Shown here: in pieces, positions 9,134 through 16,500 of the stretch
Layout: the number at the start of each line of letters is the position of its first letter
How positions within the stretch are numbered: position 1 is the first letter of the stretch
Origin: Bombella favorum
GTDB taxonomy: Bacteria; Pseudomonadota; Alphaproteobacteria; Acetobacterales; Acetobacteraceae
Length of the DNA: 64,000 nucleotides
NCBI RefSeq assembly: GCF_014048475.1
Contig: NZ_NWUS01000001.1
Coordinates: forward strand, 620,001-684,000
Reading direction: 5' to 3'
Notes under the pieces: generated by a model
What the model saw: the letters and a program-made list of their open reading frames with translations, nothing else
Told to the model about the DNA's origin: nothing
Databases searched by the model: none
Position numbers and translations under genes: made by a program

Positions 9134-9187
9134 GGGAGGACCGGCTCTTACCCGCTGCCTACAAGCAGCAGAAAGACCGCTCCTCCC
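9134..9187 (-). promoter_or_regulatory. Long hairpin in the rpoZ-rel gap
   Basis: Arms 9134-9144 and 9177-9187 pair over 11 positions with one mismatch. Inside them 9154-9158 and 9165-9169 form a perfect 5-bp stem with a 6-base loop, and the spacers can pair further. In the minus-strand mRNA this gives a nearly continuous stem of more than 20 pairs. No U-run follows, so it is not a standard terminator. Candidate roles are an RNase III processing site, partial attenuation or mRNA stabilisation ahead of rel. Confidence 0.6.
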
Positions 9188-9213
9188 CCAGGGCGTGCAC
9201 TAGCCGCGAAGGC

Positions 9214-9579
9214 TCAGCGGCGCCCCCGGCCTGATCCGGCCTCATCGGCTGCCATATTGGCAGCTTCTTCCTCTGCGGACACATCCTGAAGACCAAAGAT
9301 GTTCTGATCAGTCGGGATGAGGTCCATCACCTCTTCATCGGAAGGCTCGACTTCCGGCTGATTGCTCATGGAGCGAACAATGCCGTTCTGCAGCCCTTCG
9401 AGGCTCACATGGTCCTCGGCGATTTCACGCAGGGCGACAACGGTATTCTTGTCATTGTCCCGCGGAACCTGCATCTCCTCCCCACGGGAAAGACCACGGG
9501 CGCGCTGGGCAGCCAGCAGCACCAGGTCAAAACGGTTCGGAACCTTCTCGATGCAGTCCTCTACGGTCACACGTGCCAT
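9214..9579 (-). CDS. rpoZ: RNA polymerase omega subunit
   Basis: Small RNA polymerase subunit that stabilises beta prime and in Proteobacteria forms part of a ppGpp site. The product (121 residues) begins [19 protein letters not shown] and contains the [11 protein letters not shown] helix typical of the family, with an acidic tail ending in Arg/Gly residues. ATG 9579 has GGGGAGAG upstream; the frame could begin at GTG 9597, but the conserved sequence starts at the ATG. It is the first gene of the long minus-strand run and sits next to rel, the enzyme that makes the nucleotide acting on this subunit's polymerase. Confidence 0.95.
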   Translation of the reverse strand: MARVTVEDCIEKVPNRFDLVLLAAQRARGLSRGEEMQVPRDNDKNTVVALREIAEDHVSLEGLQNGIVRSMSNQPEVEPSDEEVMDLIPTDQNIFGLQDVSAEEEAANMAADEAGSGRGRR

Positions 9580-9610
9580 AAAACCGGCTCTCCCCACTCA
9601 CATGCTGGAA

Positions 9611-9662
9611 TGGCCCTTCAACCATCGGGCCAGAAGCAAGCCTGCCACACAAGTAAGCAGGC
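9611..9662 (-). promoter_or_regulatory. Two tandem hairpins in the rpoZ leader
   Basis: Upstream of rpoZ are two perfect 6-bp inverted repeats: TGGCCC/GGGCCA at 9611-9616 and 9627-9632 (10-base loop), and GCCTGC/GCAGGC at 9640-9645 and 9657-9662 (11-base loop). If transcription starts near 9670 they form the 5' leader of the rpoZ operon mRNA. The function is not known. Confidence 0.4.
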
Positions 9663-9675
9663 CTACTCCTCTTAT

Positions 9676-9704
9676 CTTATAATCTCGTCTTTTATTACCA
9701 CAAA
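9676..9704 (-). promoter_or_regulatory. Candidate rpoZ operon promoter
   Basis: On the minus strand TTTGTG (9704-9699) is followed after 17 bases by TATAAG (9681-9676), a sigma70-like pair with a good -10 and a weak -35 box. The rest of the stretch 9580-9880 has no gene. It holds the leader hairpins and, on the plus strand, another -10-like box at 9784. Confidence 0.35.
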
Positions 9705-9760
9705 GGTCTTTATTGACGCAACGCAAAGCTGTAAGAAGGATCGAGAGAGGCTGTCCTGTC

Positions 9761-9789
9761 TTCTCCGGGACGATTATGCCATCTATAAT
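9761..9789 (+). promoter_or_regulatory. Candidate promoter of the NYN-domain gene
   Basis: A perfect TATAAT at 9784-9789 lies 17 bases after TTCTCC at 9761-9766. The -10 is ideal and the -35 is poor. It would give a leader of roughly 85-95 bases before the NYN gene, which lacks a clear ribosome binding site. Confidence 0.35.
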
Positions 9790-9880
9790 CTTAAATCCTG
9801 TATGAATCCCATCAACATACAGAAATAGGAAAATAGCAGGACGCTTCTTTAACGACCAATTCTCGTGACCAAGACTATAT

Positions 9881-10492
9881 GTGAGCTATATGTCCAATCT
9901 TCTTCTACGCAAAAACGATCGTACATCACTTTTCATCAACGGAGCTAGCCTGCACCACGCGGCACGCAATCTTGGTTTTGAGGTGGATTTTCTTGCCCTG
10001 CGTGACCTCTTCGAACAACAGTGTTCTTTCCAGCGGGCCTTTTACTATGCCGCCATGCCGGAAACTGAAGATTACTCCCCTCTCCGCCCGCTGACAGACT
10101 GGCTGGCCTATAACGGCTACCATCTGGTCACCAAGACGGCACGGGAATTTACCAACCAGTCCGGACAACGCCGTGTGAAAGGCAACATGAATGTCGAGCT
10201 GGCCGTTGATCTGATCGAACAGGCTCCCCGGCTGGACCATATCGTGATCGTCAGTGGTGATTCCGACCTGCGTCGTGCGGTAGAGGCTGTTCAGTCCCGT
10301 GGGGTCCGGGTTACGGTCATTTCTTCCGTTAAGACGACACCGCCGATGATCGGTGATGATCTACGCCGCCAGACAGACCACTTTGTGGAGCTGGCCGATA
10401 TTGCCCATCACTTTACTCGTCGCAATGCGGACAACCGCTCCCGCCCTCCCATCCGCCACCCAGCAGATGCGGAAGATTACGACGACGAATAA
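9881..10492 (+). CDS. LabA/DUF88-like NYN domain protein with altered acidic residues
   Basis: Belongs to the NYN/PIN-fold family (LabA, DUF88), usually metal-dependent ribonucleases. The whole 203-residue protein is one domain: FINGAS at 18-23, KGNMNVELAVD at 100-110, VSGDSD at 124-129 and a C-terminal PPMIGDDLRRQTDHF stretch. From memory of the family, the first motif is normally FIDGAN and the third KGNMDIELAVD, so two usual Asp residues are Asn here (20 and 104); Asp110, Asp127 and Asp129 remain. It may start at GTG 9881 or ATG 9890, and neither has a ribosome binding site. It stands alone, divergent from rpoZ, with a terminator behind it. Family assignment is firm, activity uncertain. 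Confidence 0.88.
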   Translation: MSYMSNLLLRKNDRTSLFINGASLHHAARNLGFEVDFLALRDLFEQQCSFQRAFYYAAMPETEDYSPLRPLTDWLAYNGYHLVTKTAREFTNQSGQRRVKGNMNVELAVDLIEQAPRLDHIVIVSGDSDLRRAVEAVQSRGVRVTVISSVKTTPPMIGDDLRRQTDHFVELADIAHHFTRRNADNRSRPPIRHPADAEDYDDE

Positions 10493-10510
10493 GACTCCCT
10501 CCCTCTCCGA

Positions 10511-10532
10511 CCCCGCTCCGGCGGGGTTTTTT
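10511..10532 (+). terminator. Rho-independent terminator after NYN gene
   Basis: CCCCGC (10511-10516), loop TCCG, GCGGGG (10521-10526), then six T. Perfect 6-bp GC stem with a T-run. Confidence 0.85.
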
Positions 10533-10608
10533 CTTACCCCCTTTACGGCCTCGCAGCTCCACACCATCTCCACTGGAGACAAACACAAAATTGGAAAAGG
10601 AGCGGCCC

Positions 10609-11481
10609 ATGTCCATCAGCATTATCGGCTTCATCGGTTACGGCGCCATGGCCTCGCTCATGGGGCAGAATCTGGAGCAAGCAGGCTACGAGGTCATCGC
10701 CTACACACCATCGGGCAAAGGTCATGGTGATGCGGATATTCCCATGCTGGCCTCACCACGCCTCGTAGCAGAACAAAGTGACGCCGTTATTCTTTGCGTC
10801 CCGGATGATGCCGCCGAAAATGAGGCTCTGCATGGTCCTGATGGCCTACTTGCCGGGCTGCGTGAAGGCCAACTTGTGCTGGACACCTCCACCGTCTCGC
10901 CGGAACAGGCCGATCATCTTGCTACCCTGCTTGGTGAGCGTAAGGTCGACGTGATGGACACCCCCATGTCCGGCAGCACACCAGAGGCTGAAAAGGGTGG
11001 CCTCATCATGCTGGCAGGTGGCCCTAAAGAGACACTGAAGCGAGCCCGCCCCATCTTGGACTGTATCGGCCGTATTACACTCCATACAGGCCCCGCCGGG
11101 AGTGCGGCACGGCTGAAACTGGTCGTCAACGGTATCATGGGTGGTACGTTGAACATCATTGCTGAAGGCATCGCCTACGGGCTTGCTGCGGGCGTAGACC
11201 GTAACGTGCTCTTTGATGCCCTACAGGAGCTGGCCGTCATCAGCCCCCACCACAAGCGCAAGATCGGCATGGGCAAAGCAGGGAAATTCCCATCCCAGTT
11301 CCCAACCCGGCTGATGAGCAAGGACATGGGCCTCCTCATGGAAGCAGCCCGCCGCTGCGGCGTGCCGATGCATGGTATGGCAGCCGCTTCCCAAAATCTG
11401 GCAGCCTCCAATCACTATCATGCAAACGAGGACTACGCCGCCCTCATCGCTAAGATGGAGCGGGATGCTGCAAACCGCTAG
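10609..11481 (+). CDS. NAD(P)-dependent 3-hydroxyisobutyrate dehydrogenase-like oxidoreductase
   Basis: Member of the beta-hydroxyacid dehydrogenase family (3-hydroxyisobutyrate, tartronate semialdehyde and 6-phosphogluconate relatives). The N-terminal Rossmann motif is GFIGYGAM at 7-14, the substrate-binding DTPMSGSTPEAEKGG region is at about 117-131, and the probable catalytic lysine is Lys170 in ARLKLVVNG. The usual second-motif sequence is DAPVSGG, so the first part differs slightly. ATG 10609 has GGAG eight bases upstream; the frame also allows a TTG at 10591. Its 290 residues are normal. It is a single gene between a terminator and sodB, so the substrate cannot be told from context. Confidence 0.85.
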   Translation: MSISIIGFIGYGAMASLMGQNLEQAGYEVIAYTPSGKGHGDADIPMLASPRLVAEQSDAVILCVPDDAAENEALHGPDGLLAGLREGQLVLDTSTVSPEQADHLATLLGERKVDVMDTPMSGSTPEAEKGGLIMLAGGPKETLKRARPILDCIGRITLHTGPAGSAARLKLVVNGIMGGTLNIIAEGIAYGLAAGVDRNVLFDALQELAVISPHHKRKIGMGKAGKFPSQFPTRLMSKDMGLLMEAARRCGVPMHGMAAASQNLAASNHYHANEDYAALIAKMERDAANR

Positions 11482-11531
11482 ACCTATCGCAGAAGGTAGC
11501 GACTGAATTATTGGACCAGTTTACTCTTTTT

Positions 11532-11584
11532 TTGAGGCAGACTGCCCCATACATCTTGACGTTGCTGCCTCTCAACCATAGCTA
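11532..11584 (+). promoter_or_regulatory. Candidate sodB promoter inside an inverted repeat
   Basis: TTGACG at 11556-11561 is a good -35 box; 17 bases on lies a poor -10, TAGCTA (11579-11584). The -35 box sits in the loop between the perfect inverted repeat GAGGCAG (11534-11540) and CTGCCTC (11565-11571), extendable to TTGAGGCAG with one bulge. This looks like an operator overlapping the promoter, but no regulator can be named. Confidence 0.35.
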
Positions 11585-11646
11585 AAGAGTGTCATGAATG
11601 GGCCGGGAGATGCTCTCTGCCCCTCATATGTTAAGGAAGATTTCAC

Positions 11647-12255
11647 ATGGCTTTTGAGCTCCCAAAACTCCCCTATGCCGAAAACGCACTGGCCGATGCC
11701 GGTATGTGCCAGGAAACGCTGGAGCTGCACCACGGCAAGCATCATCAGGCTTATGTCACGGCCCTGAATGGTTTTGTCGAGAGCAAGCCGGAACTGGCAG
11801 GCAAGGCACTTGAGGAGATCATTGCCCTCTCTCATGCTGATTCCTCTCTTACCCCAGTCTTCAACAATGCTGGACAGCACTGGAACCACTGCATCTTCTG
11901 GAACTGCCTCTCCCCCAAAGGTGGCAAGATCCCCGGCGCACTGGAAACGAAGCTGGTAGAAGATTTCGGGTCTGTTGATGCCTTCAAGGCTGCTTTCAAG
12001 CAGGCTGCAACAACACAGTTCGGGTCTGGTTGGGCTTGGCTGGTTCTGGGCTCTGATGGCAAGCTGAAGGTCACAAAGACGGCCAATGCTGCCAATCCGC
12101 TCTCCGAAGATGAGGGGCGTACACTGCTGGGTCTGGATGTGTGGGAACATTCCTATTATCTGGATTTCCGTAATCGCCGCCCGGACTATGTCAGTAACTT
12201 CCTCGACCGTCTCGCTAATTACGAGTACGCCGAGAGCTGCCTGAAGGGTGCCTGA
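11647..12255 (+). CDS. sodB: Superoxide dismutase, Fe type
   Basis: Converts superoxide to hydrogen peroxide and oxygen in the cytoplasm. All four metal ligands are seen: His28 (ELHHGKHH), His81 (AGQHWNH), Asp164 and His168 (DVWEHSYY). Gln77 in AGQHWNH is the position typical of iron enzymes, whereas manganese enzymes place the glutamine in the C-terminal half. Length 202 is normal. ATG 11647 is preceded by AAGGAAGA. It is a single gene with its own upstream region and a shared terminator downstream. Iron rather than cambialistic use is inferred from sequence only. Confidence 0.96.
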   Translation: MAFELPKLPYAENALADAGMCQETLELHHGKHHQAYVTALNGFVESKPELAGKALEEIIALSHADSSLTPVFNNAGQHWNHCIFWNCLSPKGGKIPGALETKLVEDFGSVDAFKAAFKQAATTQFGSGWAWLVLGSDGKLKVTKTANAANPLSEDEGRTLLGLDVWEHSYYLDFRNRRPDYVSNFLDRLANYEYAESCLKGA

Positions 12256-12276
12256 TCCACAGGTCAACCCTGTATG

Positions 12277-12318
12277 AAAAAGGCCCTGCCACATTATCCT
12301 GTGGCAGGGCCTTTTTTC
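12277..12318. terminator. Bidirectional terminator between sodB and yajC
   Basis: Stem of 13 perfect base pairs: AGGCCCTGCCACA (12281-12293) and its complement at 12300-12312, 6-base loop. T-runs follow on the plus strand, and five A precede, which serve as the T-run on the minus strand. It can end both converging genes. Confidence 0.92.
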
Positions 12319-12356
12319 TTCAAATCAGCCAAGCAAAATATGCGACTGATCTTACC

Positions 12357-12707
12357 TCATGAATCGTTGGCGACTTTCTCCTCACGGGAAAGGACAGTCG
12401 TGATGGTGCTACGGATGACCTTCACCTTCACACCCTGTGCAATCTCCACATCCACTTCCTGAGAATCATCACGGGTGTTCTGCACTGTCCCTACAATACC
12501 CCCTGCTGTGATGATCCGGTCACCACGACGCAGGCTATTCTGCTCCTCACGCAGCTGACGCTGCCGCTTCTGCTGCGGACGAATGAGCAGGAAGTAGAAA
12601 ACAATGAAAACCAGGACGATCGGCGCATACTGCATCAGCGCTGCCGAATTAAAAGCACCACCGCCGACATCTGCGGCATAAGCCGTAGAGAAAAGAAGAT
12701 TGTTCAT
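12357..12707 (-). CDS. yajC: Preprotein translocase subunit YajC
   Basis: Small inner-membrane partner of SecDF in the Sec export machinery. A single membrane segment (about 26-46, ending FYFLLIRPQQKRQRQ) is followed by a soluble domain with GDRIITAGGIVGTV, the family hallmark. I use ATG 12707 (116 residues, start MNNLLFSTAYAADVGG); an in-frame ATG at 12725 would add six residues, and neither has a good ribosome binding site. YajC is usually followed by secD and secF, but here its downstream neighbour is the convergent sodB, so secDF must be elsewhere. The divergent neighbour is the DUF815 ATPase, commonly found beside yajC in Alphaproteobacteria. Confidence 0.94.
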   Translation of the reverse strand: MNNLLFSTAYAADVGGGAFNSAALMQYAPIVLVFIVFYFLLIRPQQKRQRQLREEQNSLRRGDRIITAGGIVGTVQNTRDDSQEVDVEIAQGVKVKVIRSTITTVLSREEKVANDS

Positions 12708-12793
12708 AGGTAATTTTAGTTCCATCTTTGTGGGATACTCCCGGGACCATATCGTCCCGAGGGTTCACGTCAAGTTCATTATACAGGAAGACC

Positions 12794-13669
12794 ATGCCCA
12801 CAACCGCCATCCTCCCCCTCCTGACCCGTATCGCCGATAGTCTGGAGCGCATGGCGCCTCCCCCGGCAGACCCCACCATAGTAGATGACCCCACGCAGGA
12901 TGCGTTCCTCTGGCAGGGAGCGGATGGCCGCCTGCTACCCATCCCCCAAATGCAGGCCGTTCCGCTTGATCTACTAAAAGGCATCGACCGGCAGATAAAG
13001 CAGGTCATGGGCAATACACGCTTCTTTGCCCACGGGCTGGCTGCCAATAATGTCATGCTCTGGGGGGCAAGAGGCATGGGCAAGTCCTCACTCGTCAAAG
13101 CCTGCCTGCTGGCCATCAATGAGGAACAACGCAAAAATGGCCAGCCCCCTCTGGCTCTGATTGAGATTCCACGGGATGATCTCAACACTCTCCCGCAGCT
13201 TCTGGCCCTGCTGCGCCGCAGTACCCGCCGGGTCATCCTCTTCTGTGATGATCTCTCCTTTGAGACGCAGGATGCCGATTACAAGTCGCTAAAATCCGTC
13301 CTTGATGGCGGCATCGCCGGGCGACCAGACAATGTACTGGTCTATGCCACCTCCAACCGCCGCCATCTCATGCCGCAAAACATGATTGAGAATGAATCAG
13401 GCGATGCTATCCATCCGGGTGAGGCCATTGAAGAAAAGGTCTCCCTCTCCGACCGGTTTGGGCTATGGATCGGCCTATATGGAGCTTCTCAACCCCATTA
13501 TCTGAGCATCATTGATGCCTACGCAGCGGACCGGAAACTCCCCATCGCCAAAGATGAGCTACACCGCCGTGCGCTGCAATGGTCCATCCAGCGGGGCAGC
13601 CGCTCCGGCCGGGTGGCCTCCCAATTTATCACGGCGTTGAGTGCTGAACTGGCCGAAGAAACCCGCTAA
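12794..13669 (+). CDS. DUF815 family P-loop ATPase
   Basis: AAA-type ATP-binding protein of the DUF815 family; its cellular role is not established. Walker A GARGMGKSS is at about 91-99 and Walker B VILFCDDLSFE at about 147-157, followed by the NVLVYATSNRRHLMP sensor region and a C-terminal lid domain. ATG 12794 has AGGAAG upstream, giving 291 residues; the frame is open back to 12728 without a better start. It is divergent from yajC with about 86 bases between, so the two promoters probably overlap. Confidence 0.9.
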   Translation: MPTTAILPLLTRIADSLERMAPPPADPTIVDDPTQDAFLWQGADGRLLPIPQMQAVPLDLLKGIDRQIKQVMGNTRFFAHGLAANNVMLWGARGMGKSSLVKACLLAINEEQRKNGQPPLALIEIPRDDLNTLPQLLALLRRSTRRVILFCDDLSFETQDADYKSLKSVLDGGIAGRPDNVLVYATSNRRHLMPQNMIENESGDAIHPGEAIEEKVSLSDRFGLWIGLYGASQPHYLSIIDAYAADRKLPIAKDELHRRALQWSIQRGSRSGRVASQFITALSAELAEETR

Positions 13670-13671
13670 CA

Positions 13672-13715
13672 CAAAAAAACGGCCCGCCTGAAAACAGGGC
13701 GGGCCGTTTCTCTCA
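13672..13715. terminator. Bidirectional terminator between DUF815 gene and TonB receptor
   Basis: ACGGCCCGCC-type stem with one bulged base around an AAAA loop. Seven A lie on the left and TTTCTCTC on the right, so it suits the minus-strand TonB receptor gene best and the plus-strand gene second. Confidence 0.85.
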
Positions 13716-13727
13716 TTCTGTTACAAA

Positions 13728-16286
13728 TTAGAACGCTGCGCTAATCGTTCCGAAATATTCCCGTGTCGCACCTCGCTCTAAGGACTGATAATCTCCCACG
13801 GGCGGGTTATTATTCTCACCCATCATGGCGATATATTTGTTGTTGAACAAATTATAAACATTAAAGCTAACCGTTAGGTCCCGCACACCGGCCAGCTTCT
13901 TGAAGGTGTAATTCACCCCCGTGTTGGCCAGCCAGTAGCTGCCAATAGACGTATCATTCATGAAGCTGTAATAGCGCTTACCAAAGTAATTGGCATCGAA
14001 ATGCGCATTAATCCCATGCCATGTATAAGCAACAGAGGCCTTATACATCCATGACGGATAATTGACGATGTTCTTACCCCTCAAGGCGTAATGGTTCCCA
14101 GCACTGGAGGTCACATCACGGTCATATGTGCCCTTATTGTAACTGAGCGTATTGGTGATGACCAACCCCGGCAGTGGGCGGACAGAGACGCTGCCATTAG
14201 CACCCGTCATGGAAATACGCCCGAAATCGAACTCTTCAGAGATCGGGTTGAACATTGTTCCACGCGCTCCGGCCAGAAGCTCATGCATCAGAGTGGAATG
14301 ATAGACCGTGGCATCCAACTGAACGATGGATGACGTAAAGCGATAGCCCCCCATATAGGTCCACGCACGGGCCGGCTTGGACTGCGCCTTCTGCCGTAGA
14401 AACTCCTGCTGATTGGGCACAGAAAACAGCGAGTTGGCCACACCTGTGCCAGATACCTCGTAGGCACGCATGTTCTTGGATACGTCGATATAGAACTCGT
14501 TTTGCCGGTTCAGACGCCAGTCCAGATTGAAATGCGGCAGAAAAGCCCCTGTGGCGTGCAACGAGCCAGACGGCAGACCGCCAGCATCCAGAGCCGCCCA
14601 TGAATTGTCATTCTCATGCCCGCCACCGGATGTCTGGGAGATCAACGAACGAAAACCAGCGGTCAGGGTCAGCCCCTTGATGATGGTGTACGTATCCTGA
14701 AGGTGGGTCTGCACCACATTGGTGCGCCATTTGAAGTTATAGACCCGGTCCGCAGGCCCATAGACATCATAAGGCCCAACTGCCTTAACCGGAGCCCCTG
14801 CACCTAGCTCTGGCTCCAGATAATTATACAGCCCGGCGGTCTGGTTATTATTCTCGTACCAGACACCTGTGTCGATCCTATGATGACCCCAGCGATAATC
14901 CAAGCTGCTCGTAATACCAAAACGCTGCTGACTGTTCTTCCAAACCTCTTGATAAAGCGGCACACCATTCGGCGTAGCGACCTGAAGGTCTGGGTCGGTC
15001 GAGGCCGCAGAGGCTGCCGCCGTATAGCTGTAATTGCCAGACTGAGCATGACCGTAGGCGGTCGTATGCCATGTCAGATGGTCCGTCAGAGCAAGGTCGA
15101 GATTCAGCCCACCAAGAAAGTTGGTTTCGTGCTGGCCACCATCATAATAGGGCATCTGACAGGCATTTACCTGCCCATTTGACCCCGGATAAGCCATAAA
15201 ATTGTTCGGACTATTATTGCACTGCTGTGCCCACTGATAGGCCTTCTTATAATCTGGATAGAGATGTGGCACACGCCAGCCCAGATTATTGATCATCCCC
15301 AGTGAAAGGTCTGGATAATTCTGCTGCTGAAGGTCCGTCCAGTCAAAAAAAGCCGAAATCTTGCTGCGCTCACCAAGCGGCTGCACTAGCTTGGCATTCA
15401 CCTGCTGAAGGAACTGATCGCCCTTCCCCTCCCACATGCCTTCATCAGTACGGGCGTAAGAAGTATAGAATTTCGTGCCAGACTCATTCAAACGACCTGA
15501 ATCAAACCGGGCATAAGTACGGTAAGACCCATAGCTGCCGAATGCCTGACTGACCTTGCCGCCCAGCGTGTCGGAAGGATCGCTGGATGTAACACGAATG
15601 GTCCCGCCCAGCGTGTTGGTGGATGCCACATCCACACCGCCGCCACCCTGCGACATGGTCATACTGCCAATATCATCAGGAATGATAGCCGAGGCGAGGC
15701 TAAGACCATTAACGGACTGATAGGTCTGATCATTCAGCGGGATGCCATCCAGCGTCACGCCCAACTGGTTCATAAAGAACCCACGGACATAGAGATTGGC
15801 CCCGAAACTATCAATGCCAAACGGGTCCGTAGAGGTGAAGCTGACGCCCGGCATACGGTCCAACGCTTTATAAGGGCTTGTACCGGGCACGTACTCCTTC
15901 ATCACACTTTTAGGCACAGCCAGTTCCGAGGACCGGCTAGCATGGGACGCATGGACGGACAGGCTCTGCACACCATGAGCCGATACATATTTCGGTCGGC
16001 GATGGGTGGCCTTCTTCACCAGCCCTGCGCTGGCACTGGCCGCACTAATTCTACTATTTGCCTTACCTGCTGCTGCAACCTTGCGGGGAGTTCCTTTATG
16101 AACACCCTGCCGATGTGCCACCCCGGTGCTGCCTCGCATTGCAGCAGGTTTTCCCACTGCCTTGCTGGCAGGTGTCACTGACGTTGAGGATCGGGTCTGG
16201 GCGAAAGCAGCTCCACCACCCATTCCCAGAAAAATGGCTGCGGAGGATAGAAGAAGATGGCGGCGCAATGCGTCTGGCACTCCCAT
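13728..16286 (-). CDS. TonB-dependent outer membrane receptor
   Basis: Outer membrane beta-barrel that takes up a ligand (such as an iron-siderophore complex, cobalamin or carbohydrate) with energy from TonB-ExbBD. From ATG 16286 the protein has 852 residues. A signal peptide (RRHLLLSSAAIFLGMGGGAAFAQ) leads to an Ala/Ser/Lys-rich linker of about 90 residues and a plug domain with YVRGFFMNQLGVTLDGIPLND and GGTIRVTSSDP. The barrel follows and ends in a terminal Phe (TISAAF), the usual outer membrane insertion signal. There is no N-terminal signalling (STN) domain. In-frame ATG 16313 and GTG 16349 are also possible starts. It stands alone, so the ligand cannot be told. Confidence 0.93.
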   Translation of the reverse strand: MGVPDALRRHLLLSSAAIFLGMGGGAAFAQTRSSTSVTPASKAVGKPAAMRGSTGVAHRQGVHKGTPRKVAAAGKANSRISAASASAGLVKKATHRRPKYVSAHGVQSLSVHASHASRSSELAVPKSVMKEYVPGTSPYKALDRMPGVSFTSTDPFGIDSFGANLYVRGFFMNQLGVTLDGIPLNDQTYQSVNGLSLASAIIPDDIGSMTMSQGGGGVDVASTNTLGGTIRVTSSDPSDTLGGKVSQAFGSYGSYRTYARFDSGRLNESGTKFYTSYARTDEGMWEGKGDQFLQQVNAKLVQPLGERSKISAFFDWTDLQQQNYPDLSLGMINNLGWRVPHLYPDYKKAYQWAQQCNNSPNNFMAYPGSNGQVNACQMPYYDGGQHETNFLGGLNLDLALTDHLTWHTTAYGHAQSGNYSYTAAASAASTDPDLQVATPNGVPLYQEVWKNSQQRFGITSSLDYRWGHHRIDTGVWYENNNQTAGLYNYLEPELGAGAPVKAVGPYDVYGPADRVYNFKWRTNVVQTHLQDTYTIIKGLTLTAGFRSLISQTSGGGHENDNSWAALDAGGLPSGSLHATGAFLPHFNLDWRLNRQNEFYIDVSKNMRAYEVSGTGVANSLFSVPNQQEFLRQKAQSKPARAWTYMGGYRFTSSIVQLDATVYHSTLMHELLAGARGTMFNPISEEFDFGRISMTGANGSVSVRPLPGLVITNTLSYNKGTYDRDVTSSAGNHYALRGKNIVNYPSWMYKASVAYTWHGINAHFDANYFGKRYYSFMNDTSIGSYWLANTGVNYTFKKLAGVRDLTVSFNVYNLFNNKYIAMMGENNNPPVGDYQSLERGATREYFGTISAAF

Positions 16287-16329
16287 GATATCAGTACACA
16301 ATAAAAAGCCCATGACAGGGGTTGTCTCC

Positions 16330-16367
16330 AAGTCAGGGCAGCTATCCACTCAAATTATGCCTGACTT
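16330..16367 (-). promoter_or_regulatory. Inverted repeat upstream of the TonB receptor
   Basis: Perfect 8-bp repeat AAGTCAGG (16330-16337) and CCTGACTT (16360-16367), 22 bases apart, in the gap between the receptor and mutT. It could be an operator or leader hairpin for the receptor. It does not resemble a 19-bp Fur box. Confidence 0.35.
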
Positions 16368-16500
16368 CCTACCGGGCAGTAGCGTCCCTCGCAAAGGTCC
16401 ATATGGTTTTTTTTAACGTTTCCTCTTCCCCCTGTGGCATAAAAGGCGCATTTTTGCCCCTCACTCCACACAGCATGACATTCTGGATACGGAGCCTCTC

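Noticed and set aside
11572-12294. 240-codon open frame on the minus strand over sodB
   Set aside because: Shadow of sodB, whose metal ligands and ribosome binding site are clear on the plus strand.
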